Shown: positions 39,287 through 48,696, counted from the first letter of the stretch. The stretch is 60,083 nucleotides of DNA from Candidatus Ornithospirochaeta stercorigallinarum (GCA_018711525.1 DVIF01000010.1:1-60083); one strand, 5' to 3'. The notes: generated by a model from the sequence alone, not told the origin. Made by a program: numbers and translations.

Positions 39287-40020
39287 AGATCCAGCTTGAG
39301 ACGATTCCCGTCTGGGACGGACTTAAAAGCGGGAGCGAGTGTTTCATCTGCTCCCTCATGAAGGAGGCGGAGATCGACAGCATCAGGTACTATCTCTCAT
39401 CCGCCATCATGACTCCTGAGGTAAGGGTCGAGACGAATACCCATGGTTTCTGCAGGAAGCATTTCTCGCTTCTTGCAGAAGGCAATAAAGCACAGAGCCT
39501 TGGGCTGGTGATGGACACATACTATGAGGAGGATAAGAAGAGCTTCTATCCCGCTCTGGAGGGCATCGCAGCCGCATCAAATGTGAGGAAGGCGGAGAAG
39601 GCGTTCTCCGCCCTATATAAGGCTTATGATGAGAGGATGGGAGGCTGCCTGATCTGCTCAAGGATGAATGACAGGCTCTATCGTTATTCCTATACGGTGG
39701 CCGCTCTTTTCGAGGAGGATCCTGAATTCAAGGAGGAGCTTAAGAGAAGCAAGGGGTTCTGCATGCATCATACCAGGGTACTGTATGAGACGGCATCAGA
39801 TGCCATAAAGGGGGATGTCCTTCTGGAGTATTACAAGACACTTGCAGATCTTCTTAAGAAGAATCTTGAGAGGGTGCAGGCGGATGACTACTACCTTACC
39901 CAGAAATATAAAAGTGAGAACAAGGATAAGCCCTGGAACGGGTGTGAGGATGCCGCAAAGCGTGCGGTTTACAAACTCATAGGGGAGGCGGAGGTCATAG
40001 ATCCTGTCAGGAAGAGGTAG
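39283..40020 (+). CDS. DUF6062-type protein with two CxxC/FCxxH modules
   Basis: A 245-residue cytoplasmic protein of unknown function. It shows a repeated pattern: C-F-I-C at about residues 21-24 followed by FCRKH near 57-61, then C-L-I-C near 122-125 followed by FCMHH near 161-165, as in a tandem zinc-binding module with long helical spacers. This matches the DUF6062 layout. It starts at a GTG overlapping the transketolase stop by three bases, so it is co-translated with the sugar-phosphate genes. The 3' end forms a hairpin with the stop codon in its loop and overlaps the opposing gene by 14 bases. Confidence 0.7.
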   Translation: MKIQLETIPVWDGLKSGSECFICSLMKEAEIDSIRYYLSSAIMTPEVRVETNTHGFCRKHFSLLAEGNKAQSLGLVMDTYYEEDKKSFYPALEGIAAASNVRKAEKAFSALYKAYDERMGGCLICSRMNDRLYRYSYTVAALFEEDPEFKEELKRSKGFCMHHTRVLYETASDAIKGDVLLEYYKTLADLLKKNLERVQADDYYLTQKYKSENKDKPWNGCEDAAKRAVYKLIGEAEVIDPVRKR

Positions 40021-40525
40021 TCCTCTTCTTCTTGATCTTAAAGAGTGTCGGGTCCTTGTCGTCGTCATCCTTGATGAGGCAACGCTTTAGAACCGTATCC
40101 TGATATTCCTGCTCGGGGTAGATGTGCATGTAGTCTATGTATTCCTTTTCAAACCGGTAGATGAGCATGTAATCCTTTCCCTCCAGCAGGCTGAGGGCCA
40201 ATGTAAGGGCGGGCTTTGCCGTAAGATGGAAGAGCCTTGCCCTTTCTTTCTGCGCGGAAGAGACATAGTCTTTTGAAATGAAGAGGGCAAGGGGGATGTT
40301 GCCCTGCCTGTCCCAGATGAGTATGTCCGAGCCGTCAATCGCCGCATCTATGTACCATCCGTAACCGAAGTACTTGTTCAAATGCTGTGCCATGCGGCAT
40401 GAGAAAGACTCCCTTCTGGCTTTCCTTGCAAAGAGGAAGCTGTCTGATTCCACAAGTTCCTCCAGTGCTTTCTTGAAGAGTGAGAAAGTATCTATGTTTT
40501 CACTTCTAAGGTCTTCCCTGACCAT
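40007..40525 (-). CDS. Hypothetical cytoplasmic protein, last gene of the aspS operon
   Basis: A 172-residue protein I do not recognise. It is mixed alpha/beta without membrane segments: a helical, charged N-terminal third, a core with WDRQGNIPLALFISKDYV near 70-87 that resembles the strand pattern of small nuclease-like folds, and a lysine/aspartate-rich tail. I use the ATG at 40523-40525, two bases after the OsmC stop, because an upstream reading overlaps OsmC. Position links it to OsmC and the flavoprotein. Confidence 0.6.
   Translation of the reverse strand: MVREDLRSENIDTFSLFKKALEELVESDSFLFARKARRESFSCRMAQHLNKYFGYGWYIDAAIDGSDILIWDRQGNIPLALFISKDYVSSAQKERARLFHLTAKPALTLALSLLEGKDYMLIYRFEKEYIDYMHIYPEQEYQDTVLKRCLIKDDDDKDPTLFKIKKKRTTSS
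40011..40028 (+). repeat. Hairpin with the DUF6062 stop codon in its loop
   Basis: GAAGAGG (40011-40017) and CCTCTTC (40022-40028) form a 7-bp stem; the TAGT loop contains the TAG stop (40018-40020). The following TTCTTG is a poor U-tract, so it is a possible weak terminator. Confidence 0.6.
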
Positions 40526-40527
40526 AT

Positions 40528-40905
40528 CTAATCCCCAAAAGCGATCTGGATTTCCATCTCGCTGACTTTGCTTATCGTTTGATAAATAGAACAAGACTCT
40601 GATGCCTTGGTTACTGATTCCCTGAATTTTTCCTTGTCTTTTATTCCCTTTACGTCAATCAGGAGCAACGTGTGCTTCAGCGTCGATGGTATCCCATCTC
40701 TTTTCTCACCTTCCACGTGGACTGATATGTCAGTGTATTCATCTTTCCAGTAATCCAGAAGGGTGGAGACAAAACATCCTGCAAGTGCTCCTAACAGGTA
40801 CTCGTATGGACCTGTTGATGCGGTATAGTCGAACTCTCTTCCTATCTGGTTCTCGAAATACCTTCGCCCGGGTGTGAAATGTGCGTCTATGATTCTCTTT
40901 GCCAT
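40528..40905 (-). CDS. OsmC-family protein
   Basis: A 125-residue OsmC/YhfA-like protein. GPYEYLLGALAGCFVSTLLDYW near residues 35-56 contains the family cysteine (Cys in LAGC); many members are thiol peroxidases with a second cysteine near residue 105, here CSIYQT, which may complete the pair. It starts at ATG 40903-40905 with GAGG upstream, overlapping nothing but lying inside a longer non-coding reading that runs into the flavoprotein gene. It is co-transcribed with that gene, fitting a redox role. Confidence 0.8.
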   Translation of the reverse strand: MAKRIIDAHFTPGRRYFENQIGREFDYTASTGPYEYLLGALAGCFVSTLLDYWKDEYTDISVHVEGEKRDGIPSTLKHTLLLIDVKGIKDKEKFRESVTKASESCSIYQTISKVSEMEIQIAFGD

Positions 40906-40909
40906 GTCC

Positions 40910-42061
40910 TCATGATAGCACAAGTTTCTTTTTCTTGCGAATCTCCGATGCGGCTGTGAATGCGGATGCGAACGCCCATGTAAGATTGTAGCCTCCGCAC
41001 TCTCCATCCACATCCAGCACCTCTCCTGCGAAATAGAGGTTCTCCACGAGTCTCGATTCCATGGTCCTTCGATCCACCTCATCAGTTGCAACCCCTCCTT
41101 TCGTGCACATCGCTCTCCTCTCGTTAAGCTTGATGGGGACGGTGTTTCCGCTTAAGGCATGTATGATTTCGTCTTTCTCTTTGTTCGACAGGTCAGAGAC
41201 ACGTTTGCCGCTCAAATCGGGCAGGAGTACGGCTGTTAGACGCTCGGGTAGCGGCAATGCGTTCTTCAAAGCAGCTTTCGCATTCAGTGACGAGAAACTT
41301 TCCCTTGTAAGTGGCAGGAATTCAATAGTCGCTTCATCCTTCGTCTCCAGATAGTGCGAGAAGTTCTCAGGGGCTGGCCCTGAGATGCCTCTTTTTGTGA
41401 TGACAGCATCCCCATGGACCTTTGTCTTTCCTTTTTTCAGTGTGAGAGTGAGGCTTATACCTTCTGCTTTGAATAGTGGAAGAGTCGGTGTCATTATCTC
41501 GGTAAGCGTTCCATGCTGTGCTATGATCTTGTGTCCGAGGCCTCTGATTATCTTATTCAGCGAGCCGTCGCTTCCAGTCTCAGGAAATGTGATTCCACCT
41601 GTGGCGATGATGATGAATTCTGCTGTGTAGACCTTCCTCTCTGTTTCAATATGGAAGATTCCACCGCTCTTTTTGATACCTGTGATCTTTTCTCCATATA
41701 TAACACTGTCTGTCTTATCCAACAGGGCATCCCTTATCTCCCTTGCCTTGCCGCTTGATGGGAATACCTTACCGTTTTCTTCGACGGTTGATTTTATTCC
41801 CAGCGTTTCGAAATAGGCTGTTATCTTTTCCGGAGGGAAGGTGTGGAGGGCAGGTGAGACGAAGTTCTTTTTCTCGTAATACCGGGAGGAAAGCATTTCC
41901 ATGGAATCTGATGAGGTGTAGTTGCATCGGCCTCCTCCTGTAATCAGGAGTTTCTTCCCTCCCTCGTCTCCATGTTCCAAAACAAAGGCCTCCGGGCCTA
42001 GAATACTAGACGCCATGAGGCCTGCTGCTCCACATCCGATTATGGCTGTGGTCTTATTCAT
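40910..42061 (-). CDS. HI0933/YhiN-family flavoprotein (NAD(P)/FAD-dependent oxidoreductase)
   Basis: A 383-residue FAD-binding protein. The Rossmann start AIIGCGAAGLMAS is at residues 6-18, the family signature GGKKLLITGGGRCNYT at about 34-49 and the C-terminal FAD segment NLYFAGEVLDVDGECGGYNL near 342-361. The substrate is unknown for the family. Its start lies eight bases inside the end of aspS, so it is translationally coupled to aspS. It is shorter than the usual 400-420 residues but all motifs are present. Confidence 0.88.
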   Translation of the reverse strand: MNKTTAIIGCGAAGLMASSILGPEAFVLEHGDEGGKKLLITGGGRCNYTSSDSMEMLSSRYYEKKNFVSPALHTFPPEKITAYFETLGIKSTVEENGKVFPSSGKAREIRDALLDKTDSVIYGEKITGIKKSGGIFHIETERKVYTAEFIIIATGGITFPETGSDGSLNKIIRGLGHKIIAQHGTLTEIMTPTLPLFKAEGISLTLTLKKGKTKVHGDAVITKRGISGPAPENFSHYLETKDEATIEFLPLTRESFSSLNAKAALKNALPLPERLTAVLLPDLSGKRVSDLSNKEKDEIIHALSGNTVPIKLNERRAMCTKGGVATDEVDRRTMESRLVENLYFAGEVLDVDGECGGYNLTWAFASAFTAASEIRKKKKLVLS

Positions 42062-43844
42062 TCTTCTTATCTTCGACTATTGCAAGATGAAGTTCATCAA
42101 GCTGTTTCTGCTCCACATATGAAGGGCAGTCGTCCATAGGGGAGAGGGCCGCAGTATTCTTCGGGAATGCTATGACCTCCTTTATGGAGCTCTGACCTGC
42201 AAGGATCATGCAGAGTCTGTCGATTCCAGGTGCGATTCCTCCGTGTGGTGGTGGCCCGTACTTGAAGCAGTCGAGCAGGAAGCCGAAACGTTCCTGAGCC
42301 ACATCATCAGGGAAGTTGCAGATCCTGAAGACTCTCTTCTGCAGTTCGATGTCATGGATTCTTATCGATCCTGAAGCGAGCTCATAACCGTTGAGGACGA
42401 GGTCGTAGAGGTCTCCCTTGACCCTTCCCGGATCCTCTTCCATGTTGTCGATGTATTCTGCCTGAGGCATGCTGAACATATGGTGTGCAGCCTCCCAGTG
42501 TCCTTCATCCTCGTTGTATTCGAAGAGCGGGAAGTCGATTATCCAGCAGAACTCATAGCCCGGCCTTATAAGCCCGAGTTCCGCACCGAGCTTGTTTCTT
42601 ACAGCACCAAGGCTGTTTGCACATTTCTTGAAATCCTTATGGGCGACAAGAAGGATCACATCCCCGTCCTTTGCTCCTGTAGCAGAGAGGACCTCGTCAT
42701 CCATTGATGCGAAGAACTTGGATACTCCTCCTGAGAGAACGCCGTTTTCAACCTTCATCCATGCCAGTCCGTGTGCTCCATAGATCTTGGCTGCACTCTC
42801 AAGTTCTGAAAGGTATTTCCTTGTGTATTCATGCCCCTCTGTCTTAGGTGCGACTATGTAGCGCACAGCTCCACCTTCGGCAAGTGTCTCGGTGAATGCA
42901 TTGAATGTGCTCTTTGCGGCAAATGATGAGGCATCCCCGATTTCAAGACCGAATCTGAGGTCTGGCTTGTCCGAGCCGTATTTCTCCATCGCCTCCTGGT
43001 ATGTGATTCTCCTGAAATGGGCGGGAAGGTCCACATTCATGACGGTCTTGAATACATAATTGAACAGATTCTCCATCAAGAGAAGGACATCGTCACGCTT
43101 TACGAAGCTCATCTCGACATCCAGCTGTGTGAACTCAAGCTGCCTGTCTCCGCGTGGGTCCTCATCGCGGTAGCATCTTGCAATCTGGAAGTACTTGTCG
43201 AATCCCGAGACCATGAGTATCTGCTTGTACAGCTGCGGTGACTGAGGAAGGGCGAAGAACTTTCCGGGATATATCCTGGATGGTACGAGGAAGTCCCTTG
43301 CCCCCTCCGGTGTGCTCTTTACAAGTGTGGGGGTCTCTATTTCATAGAAGTCTGTCTTGTAGAAGAACTCCCTTATGGCCTTGATCACCTCATGGCGCAG
43401 TCTGATTCTCTTCTGCATGCCGTTTGTCCTGAGGTCTAGGAAGCGGTATTTCAATCTCAGATCCTCTCTTGCGCTGTTCTCCTCTTCAATCATGAAGGGC
43501 AGGGTGGCGCACTCTGAAAGGATTTCGATCTTTTCGGCTTTCACCTCAATCTCCCCCGTCTCCATATCGGCATTGATCATCTCATCCGGGCGTTTCCTTA
43601 CTATTCCCTTTACTGCTATGCAGTATTCCATCTTCAAGGAGCTTGCTGTTTTCTCAAGTTCTTCAGAGGCATCGTCATCGACGACAACCTGTGTCACTCC
43701 GTAACGGTCTCTAAGATTGATAAAGTGCAGCGCTCCATGATCCCTGTTCCTGGCGACCCAGCCGTTGAGGATGACGCTTTTCCCCTCATCCTTCGCTCTG
43801 AGTTCTCCACAGGTCACAGTCCTCTGCATGAATGCTTCTTCCAT
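42054..43844 (-). CDS. aspS: Aspartyl-tRNA synthetase
   Basis: A 596-residue bacterial-type class II synthetase. The anticodon-binding OB domain comes first (TVTCGELRAKDEGK, LNGWVARNRDHG), then the catalytic core with motif 2 ARCYRDEDPRGDRQLEFTQLD near 218-238, the bacterial GAD insert (about 290-420) and motif 3 GIAPGIDRLCMIL near 540. The long bacterial form is often non-discriminating when gatCAB is present; gatCAB is not visible here. The start ATG 43842-43844 has GGAGAG six bases upstream; a start five codons later is less well supported. Confidence 0.95.
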   Translation of the reverse strand: MEEAFMQRTVTCGELRAKDEGKSVILNGWVARNRDHGALHFINLRDRYGVTQVVVDDDASEELEKTASSLKMEYCIAVKGIVRKRPDEMINADMETGEIEVKAEKIEILSECATLPFMIEEENSAREDLRLKYRFLDLRTNGMQKRIRLRHEVIKAIREFFYKTDFYEIETPTLVKSTPEGARDFLVPSRIYPGKFFALPQSPQLYKQILMVSGFDKYFQIARCYRDEDPRGDRQLEFTQLDVEMSFVKRDDVLLLMENLFNYVFKTVMNVDLPAHFRRITYQEAMEKYGSDKPDLRFGLEIGDASSFAAKSTFNAFTETLAEGGAVRYIVAPKTEGHEYTRKYLSELESAAKIYGAHGLAWMKVENGVLSGGVSKFFASMDDEVLSATGAKDGDVILLVAHKDFKKCANSLGAVRNKLGAELGLIRPGYEFCWIIDFPLFEYNEDEGHWEAAHHMFSMPQAEYIDNMEEDPGRVKGDLYDLVLNGYELASGSIRIHDIELQKRVFRICNFPDDVAQERFGFLLDCFKYGPPPHGGIAPGIDRLCMILAGQSSIKEVIAFPKNTAALSPMDDCPSYVEQKQLDELHLAIVEDKKNE

Positions 43845-44045
43845 TTATGTCTCTCCTAATGGTATGAACTATTCTATCAGAAAGAGGATAATGTTTCATC
43901 AATGCTTTTACAAGATGGGATTTTCCCTGCTCCCGTCGTCCTACCTCGATTAAAGGAAGGACCAGCAAGCGGAGAGAGATTTATCTTCCTAAGGATAAGA
44001 ATAAATATTTATTCTGATATAATTATTTTGAATATAACATTTTAC

Positions 44046-44090
44046 AAAGTTTTGAAAAATCTTGAAAATTTTGCAGAAAGTTTGAAAAAT
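44046..44090 (+). repeat. Direct repeats upstream of the sugar operon promoter
   Basis: AAAGTTTTGAAAAAT (44046-44060) and AAAGTTTGAAAAAT (44077-44090) are 30 bases apart, about three helical turns, with a third TTGAAAATT between them. They end four bases before the -35 and could bind a regulator, possibly one of the LacI proteins of this operon. Confidence 0.45.
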
Positions 44091-44093
44091 AAT

Positions 44094-44122
44094 TTGACAA
44101 CTCGAAATACCTGCCTGATAAT
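44094..44122 (+). promoter_or_regulatory. Sugar operon promoter
   Basis: TTGACA (44094-44099), an exact 17-bp spacer and GATAAT (44117-44122) predict a start near 44129. AAAGGAGG follows before the ATG at 44144. Confidence 0.85.
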
Positions 44123-44143
44123 TACCTTTGAAAGGAGGCTTTT

Positions 44144-45103
44144 ATGAAAAAAGCATTAGTTTTAGTTCTTGTTGCTTTAATGGCTGTTACTTCCGTATTT
44201 GCCAATGGAGCAAATGAAAGTGCTGGTTCATCCGGCGATGTCCATAGAATAGGTATTCTCGCACCGGCTGTCACACATGGATGGTCTGCAGGTGTTGCAT
44301 ACTATGCAGAGCAGAGATGTCAGGAGCTTGCCGACCAGGGCCTTATCGAGTACAGGGCATACACATCAAACAATGCTGATGAGATGACGACACAGCTCGA
44401 TGACCTCATGGTCTGGGGAGCGGATGCAATCGTGGCATTCCCTCAGTGGACAGGAATGGAAGTACCTATCCAGAATGCAATCAACTCAGGAATCGTAGTT
44501 GTGAACTTCGATATCGAAATCGCAGCTGACGGTGTCTACAGAGTAGCTGGCGACAACTACAACATGGGTGAGGAAGGAGCAAGGTACATTGTCGATAAGA
44601 TCGGTACAGAGGGAACTGTTGTAATTCTCGATGTTCCTACTTCTGGTTCCGTAGCAGAGCTCAGGAAGCAGGGGTTCCTCGATGTCCTCGCAGAGATCGC
44701 TCCAGAGATGAACGTCCTTACATACGCAACACAGTTCACAAGGGAAGCAGGCCTTGCAGACATGGCGGATATCCTTACGGCAAATGACCATATCGATGCT
44801 GTCTACAGCATGGATGACGAGACATCAATCGGAGCTATCCAGGCCATTGAGGAAGCTGGAAGGACGGATGTAAAGGTCATCACAGGTGGTGGTGGATGCC
44901 AGGAATACTTCAACATGATGCCTGAGTACGAGGACCTCTGGGTGGAGAGTGCTCTCTACAGCCCTGAAATGGTAGAGGATGCCGTAGACATGGCTGTTGC
45001 AATCCTCAACGGAGAGGAAGTCGAGCCGGTTAAAATCATTCCTACGACAATCGTAGATAAGACGAACTATCAGGATTATCTCGATCCGAACTCACCGTAT
45101 TAA
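44144..45103 (+). CDS. Sugar ABC transporter substrate-binding protein
   Basis: A 319-residue periplasmic binding protein of the RbsB-like (Peripla_BP_4) class. The signal peptide ends FAN-GANES with no cysteine, so the mature protein is soluble. The fold begins at HRIGILAPAVTHGWSAGVAYYAEQ; GADAIVAFPQW near 98 and the late TGGGGCQEYF near 250 line the sugar pocket. The ligand is unidentified; the catabolic neighbours (two Gfo/Idh/MocA oxidoreductases and two xylose-isomerase-like barrels) point to an inositol, a sugar acid or a modified hexose. It is first in a nine-gene operon with a strong promoter. Confidence 0.9.
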   Translation: MKKALVLVLVALMAVTSVFANGANESAGSSGDVHRIGILAPAVTHGWSAGVAYYAEQRCQELADQGLIEYRAYTSNNADEMTTQLDDLMVWGADAIVAFPQWTGMEVPIQNAINSGIVVVNFDIEIAADGVYRVAGDNYNMGEEGARYIVDKIGTEGTVVILDVPTSGSVAELRKQGFLDVLAEIAPEMNVLTYATQFTREAGLADMADILTANDHIDAVYSMDDETSIGAIQAIEEAGRTDVKVITGGGGCQEYFNMMPEYEDLWVESALYSPEMVEDAVDMAVAILNGEEVEPVKIIPTTIVDKTNYQDYLDPNSPY

Positions 45104-45134
45104 TCTTCAATCCAAATGAAAAAGGAGACATGTC

Positions 45135-46622
45135 ATGAATCTGGAAATGAAAAACATCTGTAAATCTTTCGGTGCCAACCTCGTTCTTGATGATGTCTCC
45201 TTCTCTCTTCCAAGCGGGCATATTAAGGCCCTCTTGGGAGAAAACGGTGCAGGGAAATCGACACTGATGAACATCCTCGGCGGTGTCATCCCCTCCGATG
45301 GCGGCAGTATTTTCCTAGATGGGGAGGAGGTTTCATTCTCAACTCCAAAGGAGTCGCTTGACAGGAAAATCGCATTCATCCATCAGGAGCTAAACCTTAT
45401 AAACGATCTGCCGATATATGAGAATCTTTTTATAGGAAGGGAAATGAGGAGGAAGTCGGGGTTTCTTGATCATGAAAGCATGATTAAGGAGACCGAGAGG
45501 GTCTTCAAGGACATGGCTCTCGACCTCGATCCAAGTACTATGGTCCGGGATCTGGATGCTTCCTATAAGCAGATTGTCGAGATATCCAGAGCGATGCTCA
45601 TGGATGCGAAGATAGTCATAATGGATGAGCCTACTACAAGCCTTACTGAGAATGAGATAGAGAGGGTTTTCACCCTTATGAGGCATCTGAAGAGCAAAGG
45701 AGTGGGCATAATCTTCATCTCACATAAACTCAATGAGGTTGTTGAAATCTGCGACAGCTACACAGTCCTGAGGGACGGCCACATGATTAAGACCGGCTTG
45801 ATTGAAGAGACTGATACTAAAACCCTTGCCTCTCTCATGGTAGGACATGATGTCGTTGAAGGTGCCCGGGCATCTGAGAAGACAGAGGGAAGGGTTGTCA
45901 TGGAGGCTGAGGGCCTTTCCGACGCTAAGAATTTCAAGGATATAAGCTTCAAGCTCAGGGATGGGGAGATTGTCGGATTCACAGGCCTTCTGGGAGATGG
46001 AAGGAGTGAGCTGTTCCAGTCGATTTTCGGGGCTGGCACCTCGCACACAGGTACTCTCAAAGTCGAAGGAAAGGAGGTCAGGATCCATACCACGGCACAG
46101 GCTGTAAAGCTCGGTATCGGTTATGTTCCAAGGAACAGAAAGGAGAATGGAATCGTAAAAGACCTCGACATCCTTACAAACGGCTCCCTAGTGACACTCT
46201 CAAGCAGGAAAAAGAACATCTTCTTCCTCGACGAGGAGACGATACGAAGAGAGTTTGAGAATGAAAAACGCAATCTGCACATAAAGATGGGTGCTGACAG
46301 TGATTCGATAACGAGTCTCTCAGGGGGAAACCAGCAGAAGGTCGTCCTTGCCAAATGGCTCAGTGCGGATCCGAAGATCCTTATCCTAGATAACCCAACA
46401 CAGGGTGTGGATGTAGGTGCAAAAGAGGAGATCTACCAGATAATAACCGACCTTGCAAAGCGCGGGGTGGCGGTAGCTGTCCTCTCCAGCGAGTCGAAGG
46501 AGATCATAAGGGTTTGTTCCAGATGCTATGTGATGTATCACGGAAGAATACTCAAGGAGCTCAGAGGGGATGAGCTTAACGAGAATACGATTATGCAGTA
46601 TGCGACAGGAGTTGATGATTAA
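45135..46622 (+). CDS. Sugar ABC transporter ATPase (RbsA/MglA type)
   Basis: A 495-residue protein with two ABC domains. Walker A of domain 1 is GENGAGKST at about residues 36-44, with Walker B VIMDEPTTSL; domain 2 has GLLGDGRSE in place of a good P-loop and the full LSGGNQQK signature near 396 with LILDNPTQGVDVGAK. This asymmetry is normal for sugar importers. Start ATG 45135 is used because an ATG six bases upstream runs into a stop after one codon; GGAG lies eight bases before. The stop overlaps the permease start (TAATG). Confidence 0.94.
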   Translation: MNLEMKNICKSFGANLVLDDVSFSLPSGHIKALLGENGAGKSTLMNILGGVIPSDGGSIFLDGEEVSFSTPKESLDRKIAFIHQELNLINDLPIYENLFIGREMRRKSGFLDHESMIKETERVFKDMALDLDPSTMVRDLDASYKQIVEISRAMLMDAKIVIMDEPTTSLTENEIERVFTLMRHLKSKGVGIIFISHKLNEVVEICDSYTVLRDGHMIKTGLIEETDTKTLASLMVGHDVVEGARASEKTEGRVVMEAEGLSDAKNFKDISFKLRDGEIVGFTGLLGDGRSELFQSIFGAGTSHTGTLKVEGKEVRIHTTAQAVKLGIGYVPRNRKENGIVKDLDILTNGSLVTLSSRKKNIFFLDEETIRREFENEKRNLHIKMGADSDSITSLSGGNQQKVVLAKWLSADPKILILDNPTQGVDVGAKEEIYQIITDLAKRGVAVAVLSSESKEIIRVCSRCYVMYHGRILKELRGDELNENTIMQYATGVDD

Positions 46623-47659
46623 TGGAAAAGAGAGAAGGAAGATTCAATTTTATCACATGGTTCAGAGGGATGTGGGTGTCCCATCCTCTGTTCTCAACCT
46701 TCTGTGCGCTTGTTCTGATGATTATTCTTCAGACCATTGCATTGGGCTTCGACCAGGGGTCCTTCTCAAGATGGTTCGCAATATGGTCACGTAACTGGAT
46801 CAATATCCTGAGGAACAATGCGACGATAGGAATAATATCGCTTGGAATGACGTTTGTAATCATAACGGGAGGAATAGACCTTGCTGTCGGCTCCACTCTC
46901 GTGGCAATCGGTGCTATCATCATGGTATTCATCGATTCCTCCGCAACAGGGCTGCTTACCGCAATCGGTATCACAGGTGTTCCAAGTTATCTTATCGGAA
47001 TCATAATCGGGCTTATCGCAGGTGTGATTCTTGGGGAATTCACGGGTATTCTCATCACAATAGGAAAACTTCCACCTTTTATTGCAACCCTTGGTATGAT
47101 GAAGATCTGCAGGTCTGTCACCCAGCAGTGCATGCAGACTCTTAACCCTCAGGTTCCACGTGAGTTCACACAGATAGCCAACCTCTCGATCGGCGGACAG
47201 ATGTTCATGCCTATAATATACTGGCTTGCGATAGCCTTCATAATGTATATGATATCAAAGCATACGGCGTTCGGAAGGCATGTTTTTGCAGTAGGCTCGA
47301 ATGAAAGGGCTTCCAGGCTCTCAGGAATAAATGTAGAGCGTGTAAAGAGGACTGTTTATGCGATAATGGGTCTTCTCGTAGGATGTGCTGCTGTCCTTCA
47401 GGTCTCCAGGATCGGAGCAATGGACTATGCGAATGCAGGAAGCGGATATGAGATGGATGCGATTGCGGCAGTCATAGTCGGTGGTACAAGTATGGCAGGA
47501 GGCAGGGGAAGTATTTCCGGCACGATTCTTGGTGTGCTTATCATCGCAGTAATGAACAACCTTCTCAACCTGATCGGCGTCCCTCCGTTCCTCAGAGAGG
47601 CTTTCAAAGGATTCATCGTAATTGCAGCAGTTCTTCTTCAGAAGAAGGAGAAGGCTTGA
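46622..47659 (+). CDS. Sugar ABC transporter permease (RbsC type)
   Basis: A 345-residue membrane protein of the BPD_transp_2 family with about nine helices. ITGGIDLAVGSTLV near residues 80-93 and AVIVGGTSMAGGRGSISGTILG near 283-304 are family signatures. It has a long N-terminal cytoplasmic or periplasmic lead (residues 1-25). Only one permease is encoded, as expected for homodimeric RbsC channels. Its ATG shares the A of the upstream TAA stop. Confidence 0.93.
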   Translation: MEKREGRFNFITWFRGMWVSHPLFSTFCALVLMIILQTIALGFDQGSFSRWFAIWSRNWINILRNNATIGIISLGMTFVIITGGIDLAVGSTLVAIGAIIMVFIDSSATGLLTAIGITGVPSYLIGIIIGLIAGVILGEFTGILITIGKLPPFIATLGMMKICRSVTQQCMQTLNPQVPREFTQIANLSIGGQMFMPIIYWLAIAFIMYMISKHTAFGRHVFAVGSNERASRLSGINVERVKRTVYAIMGLLVGCAAVLQVSRIGAMDYANAGSGYEMDAIAAVIVGGTSMAGGRGSISGTILGVLIIAVMNNLLNLIGVPPFLREAFKGFIVIAAVLLQKKEKA

Positions 47660-47670
47660 TAGGAGGGCTT

Positions 47671-48696
47671 ATGTATAAGATTGGAATCATCGGATGTGGA
47701 AAGATCGCCCAGGTAAGGCATATTCCTGAATATATTGCAAATAGCAAGGCTGAGATCAAAGCCGTATATGACATCAATAGAAATAGAGCAGAGGAGATCG
47801 CCTTGAAAGTCGGGGCGACTGCATATGAGGAGATAGACGAGCTTCTCTCCTCCGACCTTGATGCCGTCTCAATCTGCACAAGTAATGACAGTCATGCGGA
47901 AATAGCTGTAAAGGCATTGGAAAAGGGTATCAATGTTCTTTGTGAGAAACCAATGGCCGTAACCCTTGAAAGTGCAGAAAGAATGGTGGATGCTGCAGAA
48001 AAGAGCGGGAAGATACTGATGATAGGGCAGAATCAGCGTCTCAATGGAACCCATATGAGAGCCCATGATCTCATCATGCGCGGAGAGATTGGAAGGGTGA
48101 TTTCTTTTGAAACGGTATTTGCACATTCCGGTCCGGAGACCTGGAGCATAGATCCGGGAAAGAATACATGGTTCTTTGATAAGAAGAAAGCTGTAATGGG
48201 TGCGATGGCGGATCTGGGAATCCATAAGACAGACCTTATCCGTTTCCTGCTTGATGATGATATCTCAAGTGTTTCCGCTAAAATCGCGACACTCGATAAG
48301 AGAGGTGCAGACGGTTCTCTGATTGCAGTTGATGACAACGCGTTCGTAATCTATACGATGAAAAGCGGGGCTGTCGGAATAATGAGGGCGAGCTGGACGA
48401 ACTACGGCCCTGAGAACAACTCGACAGTCATTTATGGCAGTGAAGGGGTCATGAACATATTTGTGAACCCTGAGCATTCAATCGAAGTCGTCAAGAAAAA
48501 CGGAGAGAGGGATTTCTACGATGTCGAGAAAATCCAGACAAACGACAGTCAGACCTCAAGCGGTGTCATAGATGCTTTCATAGAGAGTCTCGACAGGGGA
48601 TATACGGATATAAGCGGAGAGGATGTCCTTAAGAGCATGAAGGCCGTTTTCGCCGCTCTTGAGAGTGCTGAAAAAGGAAAGGAGGAGAGAGTATGA
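47671..48696 (+). CDS. Gfo/Idh/MocA-family oxidoreductase 1
   Basis: A 341-residue NAD(P)-dependent dehydrogenase. The Rossmann loop GIIGCGKIAQVRHIP is at about residues 5-19, the cofactor/catalytic motif CEKPMA near 92-97 carries the conserved lysine, and the DLGIHKTDLIRFLL segment near 182-195 supplies the catalytic histidine and aspartate. Substrates in this family are cyclic polyols, sugars or sugar acids. I start at ATG 47671 (AGGAGG upstream) instead of a TTG five codons earlier. It is likely the first oxidation of the imported substrate; a second copy of the family lies at 50416. Confidence 0.93.
   Translation: MYKIGIIGCGKIAQVRHIPEYIANSKAEIKAVYDINRNRAEEIALKVGATAYEEIDELLSSDLDAVSICTSNDSHAEIAVKALEKGINVLCEKPMAVTLESAERMVDAAEKSGKILMIGQNQRLNGTHMRAHDLIMRGEIGRVISFETVFAHSGPETWSIDPGKNTWFFDKKKAVMGAMADLGIHKTDLIRFLLDDDISSVSAKIATLDKRGADGSLIAVDDNAFVIYTMKSGAVGIMRASWTNYGPENNSTVIYGSEGVMNIFVNPEHSIEVVKKNGERDFYDVEKIQTNDSQTSSGVIDAFIESLDRGYTDISGEDVLKSMKAVFAALESAEKGKEERV

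Larger units (their letters stand above)
43845..44143. other. Divergent control region between aspS and the sugar operon
   Basis: No gene is seen. The left part holds the aspS leader (minus strand, ribosome site GGAGAG). The middle is very AT-rich. The right part holds direct repeats and the sugar operon promoter described separately. Confidence 0.6.
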
